Below are positions 1 to 11,822 of a DNA stretch of 64,000 bases, in pieces. The stretch is from Rotaria macrura (taxonomy: Eukaryota; Rotifera; Eurotatoria; Philodinida; Philodinidae), in NCBI GenBank assembly GCA_900239685.1, contig OENT01000186.1:1-64000 (forward strand), in the 5' to 3' direction. The stretch's first letter is position 1, and each line of letters begins with the position of its first letter. Under the pieces are notes generated by a model. The model did not search any database. It saw only the letters and a list, made by a program, of their open reading frames with translations, and was not told the origin of the DNA. A program made the translations under genes and the position numbers.

Positions 1-118
1 CGTAAACGGCCATCCTAAATACGGCCGTATTTGCCCGTAATCATCTCGTATACGATAATGCGTAAACGATAGCCCGCCACGACCATCGTATTTCACCGTA
101 ATGGTGTCGTTTACGGAT
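1..118. repeat. CpG-rich inverted-repeat element, cut by the window edge
   Basis: The first ~118 bases are much richer in CpG than the AT-rich DNA that follows. The block opens with CGTAAACGGC and closes with the inverse GTCGTTTACG at about 106-115. A further CGTAAACG lies at 61-68, and AAATACGGCCGTATTT at 17-32 is a perfect 16-bp palindrome. This looks like a small foldback or MITE-type element whose left end may lie outside the window. No coding potential and no target-site duplication can be tested here. Confidence 0.5.
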
Positions 119-125
119 CGTTCTA

Positions 126-1776
126 CTCGACCTGGGTAGTTTTCACTTTTTCGATTTCATTATCCACAAATGTGGATTGAATTTAGGGATACATTCAGGG
201 CACCAGAATTTAGGGTAAATGATAACCTACCGTTGAGTGTGACCAGTCGAGTCAATATCAATGAATCCATGATATTATTTCGCGAAGTAAGCTTCCTTGT
301 TACTCCTCGATTCACTCGTCTCTATTCGCCGCATGTACGCGTATGCATATCGATGAGAATAACTATAAATATCCATGTCATTATCTTCATCAAATAGATC
401 AGTGTTGAGTAGATACTTCATAGCGATGAGTCCAAAAAAAAACGATTGATTCATTCATTCAGCTTAGTTTACATGCTATTTTACTGTAGGGGTTTCATCG
501 ACAATTGATTAACTACATGTTAGTAAACTTGATTCGTATTAATTGGTTAACACTGATATTCAGATCCTATTTTATATGTCAAATATTAATTGAGTACTAT
601 CAACAAAATAGAATACGACTTCAATTGTGCATTTTTCCGAAGCTAGAAAACAATTTCATGATTTCAAATCAAATTGATCTTATTTAGAAATAGAATGCAA
701 ACATTGAACTTTTAATTCATATTGCCATTCACTATTTATTGATACTATGTAAAAAGATTCGAATACACATGTATTTTTGCGTTTTTAAAATTCTCTATAT
801 AGGGATGTATTTAAATACGGGAGGTAACCCTGATTTTGTAATCTTTTACTTTCATGAGAATATACTTTGCCACCATAAAATATGTGATTTTATTTCCTAC
901 GAAAAGAATTTCCATAAATTTATGCAATTCGTGAAGAAAAGACTGCTTACAACTTTATTTCAATATTGGAACTGCTGGCATACTATTTTTAGGCAATGGA
1001 AAGGTCTCCTATCATATTAGAATCACTCGATATATCTTTAGCAGATACGTGGAAAATTTAGAACGACCAACGAGAAAAGATTCCAGGGTAAAAATTTATA
1101 GTCTTCAGACGGCTGTTAAATGTTTCACTTAAAATCTTGTTACACCAATTGTAGAGATCGAAAAATAGATGTTTTCCATTTATTTTAATTTTATTTCCGC
1201 ACAAAGGAGATGTATTTTGATATTAATAAAGCCAAGACGTAGATCTACCTGAAGAGATTCAACATTTCCTTCAACAATATCAGTTTAGTCAACATTTGTT
1301 CTTCGAAATTTTTTAATATCCTATGGAATACTGCTGTCAAACAGATAATGAACTACTGTGGTTAATATATATATGTAAACGTGGAAATCATAGAGAAACA
1401 TTATATTTTCAAACATCTACTTTGACATAATGACGATAATGCAGCCTGTCCGAAACAGTAATGAATATCGTTGTCTGATTTAGTAGTTTATCATTATGAG
1501 TTGGTATTTTATAGTCCCAGTAATATTTTGAAATTCTAACAACATAAGAGACACTATTAGTGTTGGTTTCATAATTTATTATCTAAATCTTCACAGTACA
1601 CTGCAGTATGTCAGCATCATAATGCTTACTGGTCTACCAGATGAGCATGACGAACAACTGTTTACATATCTCAATTGCTTATTAGATACTGTTTCGAAAT
1701 GCTATATGAATTGATTAGGAGTAAATAATGTACAGCGAAGAACAAATTAAATGAGACTTCATTGGTAAAACACCAA
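126..1776. other. Gene-poor AT-rich stretch
   Basis: Only short open frames with no recognisable motif are present, including 505-687 and 739-1020 on the plus strand. These are the length expected by chance at this composition. No RNA gene or repeat was recognised. It is the 3' flank of the minus-strand nuclear receptor gene. Confidence 0.5.
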
Positions 1777-4605
1777 TTATGTCGTTGTTTCATTTTGACC
1801 TGATGTTAGTAAACGTTTCGCATCTGAGATTGCTCTTTCCATACCAACTTTATACTTCTCCCTTTGTTGATTTTGATATGCTATATTCAATTGATCGAGA
1901 ATGTTCTTGATCATGGCTGCGAAACGTCTTGAAGCTTCTTCAAAAGTATAACGATGCAACATGTATTTGAACATCATCTCGACGAACATATTCTGAATAA
2001 TTAATATTTGTATTGGCGAAGATAGAAGATCGATTGAAAATGAAAAAGAATCTGTCGAAAAGAAAAACAAATGACTGAAAAATAAATAAGAATCGACAGA
2101 TTTACTCATCGAAAAAGGAGATTTCGTATCAATCAAGGACAAAAAAACGTATACAACTGCTCACGTTCAAAAAATATGATTACCCTTCTGTAATAACAGC
2201 TCGTAGGGAGAACAGTTTTATGTCAATGCATTAAGTATTTGAAGTGAAAGTTAAGTTTTTGTAATTAACATCTTTTCACTTACTTCAATTTCTCACCTGC
2301 ATCACATTGATAATATCCTACAAGTATTACAATTCAATCGAATATTCTATCTGTCAGATTATGAACTAGCTGAAACAGAGTGATTTTGAAGTACATCAAA
2401 AACAATTGTAAAATATAATATTTTTGAATATCCCTCTTTCTTTAAGGCTCGATTTCAGCAAATCTTTCAATGTATAACTGATCGATACTGGCAGCTAAAC
2501 GAATTAGGAGAACAATAGATATTTTAAGTATAGAGATCACAGTAGAAATCCCATTTTATTCTTCTACCCTATTTGATCTAAAATTCATTGTATAAAGATA
2601 GAGTTATCTAGAGGGATATCTTGCTCAAGATTATGATCCCTGTATCGGTATTAATTAGAAAATGGAATTGTTTTAGATATTTTCGAAATATATGCTGTAA
2701 ATTTTGTCCTCATATTCAACTCTTATCGTCAACTTCGCATATTGAAATATGGTTTCTATAATCTTCATAGAAGTTTTTATCATCTCATAAATACTTGTTT
2801 ACTGTAGTTGTTGTCACTTCAAAACTTATGATAAAAATTCTTCACACGAAGCCATTCTCTGAAACTATTTTATCAGCCAAAAACGAGCGAAGACTGTGTG
2901 GATTAAAAAAAGAAACTCAAAGTTACTTGCAAACAAAAGCTGATTGTATGAATATGTAGGATGTCTTAGATCTATCATTCACTTGTTACTTTTTTACTTC
3001 TCATTTCTGTTTACATAAAAATGATCTCTCCATGATAATTTTGACAATACTACGACGTTTTTCTTATTTGAGACTAAACTTGGAATTCAATTGAAATAAG
3101 ATGAGAAAAAACAAACAAAACTAGATCAACCAATGGAAAAACGTTCCTTGGAAAATATCAATAAATTGTAGTTTTCTTACTCGAAGATATCTCAAGCTCA
3201 AATATTAGTAGCAAATATAAATTTGTGATAATAAATTGATTTTAGGCGAGTTTTTGTCACGAATTAAAAGCATTTATTGAACATTTCAAGATCTCTCGAA
3301 TATGATAAACTTTATGCGTGTGTCTTTTCCATGAGGTATCAGCTATGATTTCGGATGATATTTGAATTTCTTGTTCTATAGATACGTTTCCATCAAATTT
3401 CATCGAACGTGTTCATAATTATTCATGATTCAGAGCAACAACAGTTCTTTGTATTTCTAACTACTATATTTAAATACCTTTCAAAGGTATAAATCCTCGT
3501 TCAGTACGATGCGACTCAAAATCAGCAATGATAAGCAGCTGTTGTTCGATCGAATAAATACAATTGTCATCTTCTCTTAGAAAAACTACGAATGCAAATC
3601 ACATTACTCACTCGTATGCTTAGGCAATGTTGTAATATTCAAACTTGTGGAAAAGCATAAGACACCAAACAGTAACTTCAATAAAGTCCCATCGGATTCT
3701 AGTTGATCTAACAATTTAACGACTTGATCCATTATCGGCGAACTGAAACAATCTCGCGCAGTCATTTTGTATATCATGTCTTGATACAAATCAACCTCGC
3801 GATAAGTGAAGAAAGTCTTGTTGAAGATCAAGAGCTCCATATTTCGTTCAAGAAGGATTTTGCTATCTCGTTTTGGCAATGTCGAAAAATGTGGAATACC
3901 CTGAATGAAGGGGAAAATCGGTTGAAGAATAATATTGAACATAGTTTGTAAGCTATTGATGGCAGTCTTCATGCGTATCTTTGGTGGACAAGCTACATGA
4001 GCTGAGATAGTGTCTCGAACATGCGAGATTTGTGAATTAGCGTTGAAAGAATTGATGACATTCGATAGCAAACACCATTGTTCCATGTTCAACATAGATC
4101 GATCATTGTTGAGTAGATCGAGTGGACGAATAATATACGATTCAGATGACTGGTATTTTCTAACAGTTGCCTCTCTATATTTCTCATTTTCTGAACTACA
4201 CGACTTTGAATTCTGTACGTCATTTTTACGATAGTGACGTGAATGTGACGTAGAAAACCCATGATGAGAACGAAATAGATCTCGTTGCATTCCGACTTCG
4301 AAGCATTTTTTCAGTCGACAGTATCCACATGAACGTCGATTATCAAGATTAACTGTGCATTGACCATTGTACAGGCAAGTTTCTTCATTCTAAGTAAAAA
4401 CAAGTTCAATGAATATTTTTCAAATTAGTTAAAACTAGACTACCATATCGAAATGTTCATGACGACGAAAGAACATTTTGCAGGAGGAACAAGAAACAGC
4501 ACCAAAGTTCATGTGAGCAGGCTTTTGTCCACAAACGGCACACTGCTTTGTTCCAAACGTACTTTTAGTTGTGGAAAGATTGAGATAAAGATCGTCGTAT
4601 TCCAT
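1777..4605 (-). CDS. Nuclear hormone receptor-like protein, intact DNA-binding domain
   Basis: A zinc-finger transcription factor of the nuclear receptor superfamily, expected in the nucleus. Exon 1 is 4605-4444 and starts at MEYDD, the Met that aligns with the two paralogues over 22 residues before the first Cys. It encodes finger 1 with ligands CAVC and CSSC followed by KMFFRRH. A 54-base intron (donor GTAGTT, acceptor CTTAG) leads to exon 2, 4389-3612, which completes finger 2 (C-x5-C-x9-C-x2-C) with CGYCRLKKCFEVGMQRDL, then a hinge and a helical ligand-binding region (LLNNDRSMLNMEQWCLLSN). Exon 2 ends in phase 1 at a strong GTGAGT donor, so the stop read straight through at 3604 is probably intronic. 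The last exon, 1992-1777, encodes NMFVEMMFKYMLHRYTFEEA and SRRFAAMIKN, the helix 10/11 region. A linking exon in 1993-3611 was not identified. Ligand and targets are unknown. Confidence 0.78.
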
Positions 4606-7600
4606 CGCTAAAGAATAAGTAAAGAATGAAAGGAATGCCCGTGGTCTGGTGAACTCTGACAAGAACGTTCACACACACACAGAAAAGAACTAGACAAAGA
4701 TAGAAAATAGTCTTGTTTGAGCAATTCTATAAAAGCTTCGAGGTAAAGAACGTCGACGTGTGCTTTTTTTCCTTTTCAACTCTTATTTGATACTTGTCTA
4801 TGAGAGCTTGCACGACTTAGCAACTATAGAGAAAAGAGATAGACATTAATTTGCATCCGAAGCCTGGCACAATAAGATGTCGAAGAAAAATAACAGCCAC
4901 TTCACTTTCTATATGAATCCTTCTTCTCACGTTCAGCCGGTAATTGTTTTTTTTACGCACCTAATCTTTTGTATGCTACTATGAGAGCGTGAAAAAAATA
5001 AAAATAGCACTATTAGTTTTGAGTTGTTGTCAGAACTGTAATAAGTTTAGTTATAGCTGAATTCACTTATAAATCCAAGCGTGTCGATACGTTTCGCTAA
5101 GTTTTAGCACATGAAAAGTCTTAATTGGTTCATCGCTAGTAACCAGTGAAGAAGAAAAAGAAAGAACCGATGTCCCTATTCGAGTTTCACACAACGAAAG
5201 GTAAATGATGGGATCTTACGGTCTATGATTATCAAAAAAGGTCTACATCTGCATCACAGAAAGTACCAAATATAATCAATTCGAGCCCGATGATTTAGCA
5301 CTACATGGTCATATTTCTTTTGATATATACTATGTCACATGAGTACTGATTTCTGTAGCATTTTTCTTTATTTCCTTATTGAATCATAACTGATCTAAGA
5401 ATCAATCCAAATTGTAGACTTTTTTTAAACAAATATCACTAAGTTGAAACTTCTTCGCTTTTTTATTAGTAGATCGTCACGATTATGATTGTAAGCAATA
5501 TTTTTAATGAAACTTGCTCTACACGTATTATACATCAAAATAGATTAAGCTTGGAACTGTATCCATATAAAAAATAAAAGTTAATTGTTGCATTTATCTG
5601 AACAGACTTATCGTCAATATCGAGTAGATCGTAACAGATACATAGTATCATTAGCATATACGTTGTCGACATATTTATTTGGTACGGTGAAGTTCCTTAC
5701 CAACAAGGAAATAAGCAAGAAATGACTCAATACTGCGTTTTGTTCTACTATTAAACTATGGTGTCAAAAACTAGTTATCCATTAAAATAGAATAGTGTTC
5801 TGTTTTCGACTACTTTTTTTCATGAAACGATGAACTGTAGTTTTTAATTACAATAAAAATAAAATATGCATTATTCTTATCTGCACAAACGAGCTAACAA
5901 TGTAAAGTATATCAAATAGCTATCCAGACGTTTATTCTTCTCTGAGGTTTAATTTTCACTTGAAAATAATATGTTTTGCTTCTCAGGTTATACTTCACCA
6001 TTACTATATGAGCTTCATTAAAAATGACAATTATGAAGAGGAACATGAAAGAAAAAGATGTTTATTTTTATCTTTAAATTCAATTATGTTATTTGAAAAT
6101 TTGATGGCCTCATTCTTTGGTTGCATAAGCTTCCTAAGTATCGAGTAGTCTGAAATCTTTTCTAGCTATTCACTGTCATTATTTATGAAATTCATGTGAC
6201 GCTTAAATGTATATTTCTACACTTCAATACACTTGCCATATTAGAACACTTAACGAAAGAATACTTTGACAAATTACATTATTTGTTCATCTTACCTAGA
6301 TATGATAATAGAATTTTTCTTCGAACATTTATAAATGTTGAAAATGATACTGACAAAACAGACATAAGTGAGTATTTTAAGTTCTAATCGAAGACAACTA
6401 ACTTTTGCTTCGGGATTATCACTCAGAAAATAAATGATACACAGGCAAACAAAGTGGCAAGTGTTATTGTTAATGAAGCAACAAGACAAAATTTTCATTT
6501 CTCCATGAATTCGTTGTATTACTTTGACTCTATCGATTTTTATCTCTATGTAGGTTTTCTTCGCTGCTATGTTTTTCAAAGATAGATTAAGAGAAAATAA
6601 CGCCTTATAGACTTAAAAGAGTTCTGACTTGAAGATATTAATGTATCATACCAGTTTCATTCTTACCTATTTTCACCAATATTTTACCATGTCTTCCTTG
6701 AACATAACCGAATTATTGAATGATAACATTCACATTGTAAACTTCATATGTTACTTGATTGTACCCCTCAATGTAATCACTAGTGAATTGCGACAACGTA
6801 TCGACTGCTACGCATCAGATAGCCTGCCGTAGACTATACTTAGAACGATGATATGTAACACACGTTCATAGTAGCATTACAGATGCTAATACATATCCAA
6901 GAATAACATTGGCATAGCCTATGAATACGATTAATCACACCGATGTTTAGGATTCTTGTGTTTTCCACCGGCTATGATTAAACTTCTTGTATGCTTAGAT
7001 ATTTATATGAATCAGTGTCAAGCATTACATTTGTGACTCAATTTATGTTTATTCTCATTAAAAGAACAGACTAGTTTGAAACTAGGTAAATATTGGAAGA
7101 GCAATGCACTTTTAGAAGGTTTTGTACAAATGCCGTTTATCTTTGAAGTCGATGTTATTTATACTTCGTTTTTGACGAATATTCGATTATACATCAGTAA
7201 AAGCATGTTTTCATACTTTGGGAATTGATAGTCTTGTTTTCAGTAAACAATGTCCCAATTAAAAACATCTTCAAATTTCATGGATTGTTGATCACAACGA
7301 AAATTGCAAAATGTGAAATATATCGTTCCGACATATATTAACTTTTGTTTTGTAACTTCATTGAATTATTTTGAGCGACTAGACGTTTCAATCAATCTAG
7401 TTGACATGACCTCTGCTATGTGCCTATCACACAATTGATAACATGTTCAGTACATTTTTCAATGTAGAGTAACGGTTGTTACTTGAGTTTCTCTTCTATT
7501 TTTCCATTCGTGCATGATGAATTATGTAGGGAGAGAAGCTTGTTTCTCAGATTCGCTACGTATCTTGATTTGCATCACCTCCACGAATTGAATCAAGATG

Positions 7601-8532
7601 GTGAGATTCATTATATTAATAATCAAGTACAACAACAGAGATCGATCCATTGGCAGTCGCCGAAGGATGAGCAGAAACTTGTTGCTACCTATTAGCATGA
7701 GAACTTCAGTATCATCATAAGTTTCATGGGGATATCGAGAGCTTCTTTCCACTCCTGCAAACTCGTAAAACAAAACCATCAATGAGACTTTCATACATGT
7801 TATGTAGATAACGATCTCAACTAGTCCTCAATGATTCTTTCAGGCATAAACAACCATTTCTTACATCGATTTTGATTTCATGGATCAGCAGTATTCAATA
7901 TCGATGAAAAATCTCATCAGATGTACCATCGATGGGATCGGTTCGTGTTTTTTTCGAACCGAACCAAACCGGTCCCATTACTGAGATGTCAAGATAACAT
8001 CGAAGATGCTTAGTTATATTATTTTAAAAGTTGCATGCTTCTCTTTGAATCAATCATCAGTTAATTTATTATATCTTGAAAATCTTCTAGATTTGAGATA
8101 ATATTTCTTTCTACGATAAGAAAATATCAATCAATTAATTATCAATACATGATCTCGACTATGATCATGCTCATCTTCAAATCAATATAAACTATGATTG
8201 TTTTTGAGAACATGCATTTGGAAATAGCATGAGTTCATCGGTTTTCGTCATTCATACACGAAAAGCTTTTTCCATCATAATGGTTTTCTTAATTTCGTTT
8301 TTCTCATAGGACAGACGACTTCAAGTAAATCTATTGTTGATTGTTAACACCCATTTGCAGAGTCTTTCTAATTTTATTTAAATGATTTCCAATAAAGTAA
8401 AGTATCCATTGTATGATTGCCGCAATATGATGCAAACTCTCCCCGATGACGTCTGTATTCTAAGTCCATGTTAAAAATACAAAAGAACAACGTCCAACAA
8501 GAGTCTTTCATAATTGAATCGAGATCAATGTT
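4606..8532. other. Gene-poor interval between two receptor loci
   Basis: A short CA run at about 4669-4681 lies just upstream of the receptor gene. Several open frames of 60-95 codons occur (for example 5960-6148, 6292-6579, 7522-7794), but none shows a family motif, a paired splice structure or a partner exon. I see no RNA gene. A hairpin at 7931-7979 is listed separately. Confidence 0.45.
7931..7979. repeat. GC-rich imperfect hairpin
   Basis: The left arm GATGGGATCGGTTCG (7931-7945) pairs with the right arm CGAACCGAACC...GGTCCCATT (7955-7979) after allowing about ten extra bases on the right. The spacer is mostly T. The composition is far from that of its neighbours, so it may be the remnant of a palindromic mobile element. 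Confidence 0.45.
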
Positions 8533-8819
8533 TTCCTCTTAGATCGACAATATGACCCAGTAGAACGAAAATCTTTCTTTTTTTCTGATTAAATCAAGAG
8601 AAGAAATGAATCGTTTTTGTAAATGAAAAAAGTAGCAGATGAAGCTCGACTCACCAAATCAAAATGCTCATGACAACGGAAGAACATTTTGTACGAGGCA
8701 CAAGAAATGGCATCGAAACTCATTCGAGCCGGACTCTGTCCGCAGATAGTACAGGAAGTATTCGAGTTCATGTACTTGGTTGTATGATAATTGAGATGAA
8801 CGTCGCAGTTTTTCATCAA
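8533..8819 (-). pseudogene. Truncated nuclear receptor copy (finger 1 plus damaged exon 2)
   Basis: Exon 1 (Met at 8816, ending 8655) reads MKNCDVHLNYHTTKYMNS then the finger-1 segment CTICGQSPARMSF...FFRCHEHFDL. It matches the copy at 15 kb almost residue for residue, including the GTGAGT donor and a similar intron ending AATCAG at 8585. Exon 2 then fails: compared with the 15-kb copy it has an extra A near the start, TGT changed to TTT, and loss of roughly 33 bases covering much of finger 2. Similarity stops after a CATATTGTCGAT block near 8535, and no ligand-binding region follows. The fourth zinc ligand of finger 1 is Tyr (SCASYKMFF) instead of Cys, as in the 15-kb copy. Confidence 0.82.
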
Positions 8820-11620
8820 TCAAGAGAAAACAAAGGGCTTTAGTTAAGTATTCACAAAGGAACTTAATGAGCACAAGAATAAACAGGCACAAGAAAACAA
8901 AGTGTGTGACTGTTATCATCGTTTTTGCACTAATTAAAATCTTCCTGAACATTTTTAGTCAATAGGCGCCCTTTTCATTTCTGTTCTCTTCTTTTCCTGT
9001 TGTTTGTTTGTCAGTGGAAGAATATGGGATGAGTTGAATAAAACGAGCAGGTAGATGAAAAAAAAATAGGGCAATTGTGTTACATTGCTACATGGAGAAC
9101 GAAGTCTTTTTTTTTATCGTACTCTTCCCTTGTAGTCAAAAGATTCTTAGTTTCTAGGCAAACTGTCTTCTTTGCATTAGTTATGATGAGAGAAAAGGAT
9201 TATTGTGGATCTCTTTTCATGTTCTTCTACGTAATAGCAAAAGGAGAAGATATTAGATTTTCTCTCTCTCGTGATCCCCTTTCAATAGCCGAGTTCTCGT
9301 TAAAATTGGCCATACTACGGAAAACGAAATGTGAATCCATGAAACAAACTAGAGCGAAACGAATTGATAAATCTCAAATATCCGATAGAGACGTTGAACA
9401 ACAAGCTTTTATGATATTGCTCACTAATTGTATGGTTATATTAAAATTATGTAACACCGATCATTTGAATTAAATTCATTTAGTATCATTCCTTTTTTCA
9501 ATGTTACATATATCAGACTGCCAAAATGTGATTAGCTCCGACACTTCTTTCAAATCGATGGAAATTCGATGCATCTCCTTTAATTAAACATAATGTGTTT
9601 TTCAGACTTTTCCCAGTTAGTGAATGAGCGTTACCACTCAGTCAAAATGTCAAGACAACCTAAATGTGCGATGTCGGAGCATATATTTTTCTGCTAATAG
9701 TTCAAAAACTAAGCAGTATTGATAAATCGATATTTGATGTCGAAGAAAATTGAGTTCGAAGAATATTCTTCGGCGTTTAACTGGATGCATAGGCAAAATG
9801 TTTGACTTCTAAACTTAAAACAATTGAATAACTAAAAAATTCGCTAAAACAACTTGCCTATTTATAAAATTGAGATTGAATGCTAATTCGTAGTTCTCAA
9901 TGAGATATAAGAGTCACTGCCGTGGGTGTATCAATCAATACACATTAAACAATTGTTATGGTTTCTTAGACTTAGAGACTCGAAAAAAAATCGGAAATTC
10001 TGCAAGTGGTGAACCCTAATTATAGTTCCAAAAATTTACGAGAAGGATCAAAACTGCTCATCTTTTATGGAATTTGATATTGTTCGCAAAGATACCTACA
10101 AGAGTTGTTTTGTTGTTGCCATTCTTCTTTAATAGAATCGAAAGCATCGATCATGAGTATCAATACAACGAAATTTCTACCCATTTGAAGAAATGATCTT
10201 CTCTTATTTTTCAATTTGACAATTCATTGCTTGATTATGAGAATCTCCAAGAAATTGTTACTAATGCATGTGCCCTTCGTTTTTACAACCGATCGATGTT
10301 CATTGATCGAAGATTGACACCAAAGTAAATTTATGTTAAAAATTGAACGTCACTCAGGTTTTCGACAGTCTCCCTAAACTAGTGTTCAAGGATCAACGAT
10401 ATCCCTTCAACTATTATTTCTGTTTGGAATGTATTTTTAAGTAAATTCAATAGTGTAGATTTAACAGGAATAGTTCGATAAACAAAAATCGTCGAAGTTT
10501 CACCTAGTATCAGAAGAAAGAAGAATTCACAGACACACATATTATTCAATCATCATTAATAATCTCTAAAACTCCAGAACTGTCGGAAACGAGATTCATA
10601 CATATTAATGAAAACAAATCCAACGCAATTTTCGAATCCCATATTTTTAGATATTCCAATACGAACCTACGAACACTCGTTGATATCTAGAGATAGATTG
10701 ATAATTTAAATCAGTTACTCACTGTACTAAAAAGAAACGAACAGCTTTTACAAAACTGATATTTTCACTAAAAGTGTTCAGTATGTTTTTTCCTCGGTAT
10801 ATACGATGCAAGTTTAAGTAACTTCACTGATTCTGATGGGAAACTGATGGTTCTGTTCAAACATAAATTCGCAAGAATAGATACATGCCGTGTCAACGTT
10901 TAGAAGAATCAGCATTAATATAGTTAAATAACAATGACGTGTTAAGTAAATCTTGCGTAGAATAATGATTATGATAAATTCATGGATTTAACCAATTTTT
11001 TGGTTATTATTTTTGAATGAAGATTCGAATAGTGCGACAGACTATATTTACAGGAAAAAATGAACCACATGCACACATACATACTAGGTGGTTTTACGTA
11101 GAAGTCAGGTAAAGTTCTAAGTACATAAGATTGGTTAGCTAACCATAAGTAACATACGTATTTCACAATTTTTACAAAGTAAAGAAACAGAAACATCTAA
11201 GTAAAAATATAAATTCCTTGGTTATTGTATAGTAATAAAGTCTTTGTTATTTTCGTGATCGTTCTTGATCTCATGCTTCAATCAAATGTATATCTTTAGA
11301 TATAAAATGTAGTTAGATTCAAAATTTTAGCAAGATAATGACATCACTATTATGCTTGCAAATGTACGCTTTGAAGAAGGATGAATACTAGTTCAGCTCA
11401 ATTTTTCATCCTAATTAGGTGTCGACATGAGCATTGGAACCAGATTTTGATTCACGAGAAGACATGAGAGTTTAAAAGTATTTGACAAGAACACTAGTTT
11501 GCATTCATCTATATCTACATCCGAAACTCATACTCGCTCGAATGCATTTTCAGATAAATAAATTAAAAAGAGGTTCTAACAAAGTTTTATTTCAAAAGAG
11601 ATTTTTATCGCTATTTGAAT

Positions 11621-11649
11621 GTGTGCGTGTGTGTGTTTGTGTGTTTGTC
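11621..11649. repeat. (GT)n-rich microsatellite
   Basis: Imperfect GT dinucleotide run interrupted by C and TT, about 29 bases. Confidence 0.85.
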
Positions 11650-11803
11650 AATATGAGTAGTTTGTGGGAGTGACAACAGTCGACTAAGGTGGTAGTGCTG
11701 GGATGATTGTCACTACTCAAGAAAAAATGTTTCACGACTTTTCTCGGTAGAAAAGATTCAAATATTGGCTGATAATATCCGTAATGAGCTTGAAAGCCAG
11801 TTC

Positions 11804-11822
11804 GATGATGATGATGATGATG
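11804..11822. repeat. (GAT)n microsatellite
   Basis: Six consecutive GAT units, 19 bases, not inside any supported coding frame. Confidence 0.85.

Noticed and set aside
4010-4234. Plus-strand open frames over the receptor gene (also 3724-3951)
   Set aside because: Antisense shadows of the receptor's ligand-binding exon.
9075-9473. 132-codon plus-strand open frame
   Set aside because: No recognisable motif, AT-driven composition, no splice signals or neighbours to support it; it remains possible but unsupported.
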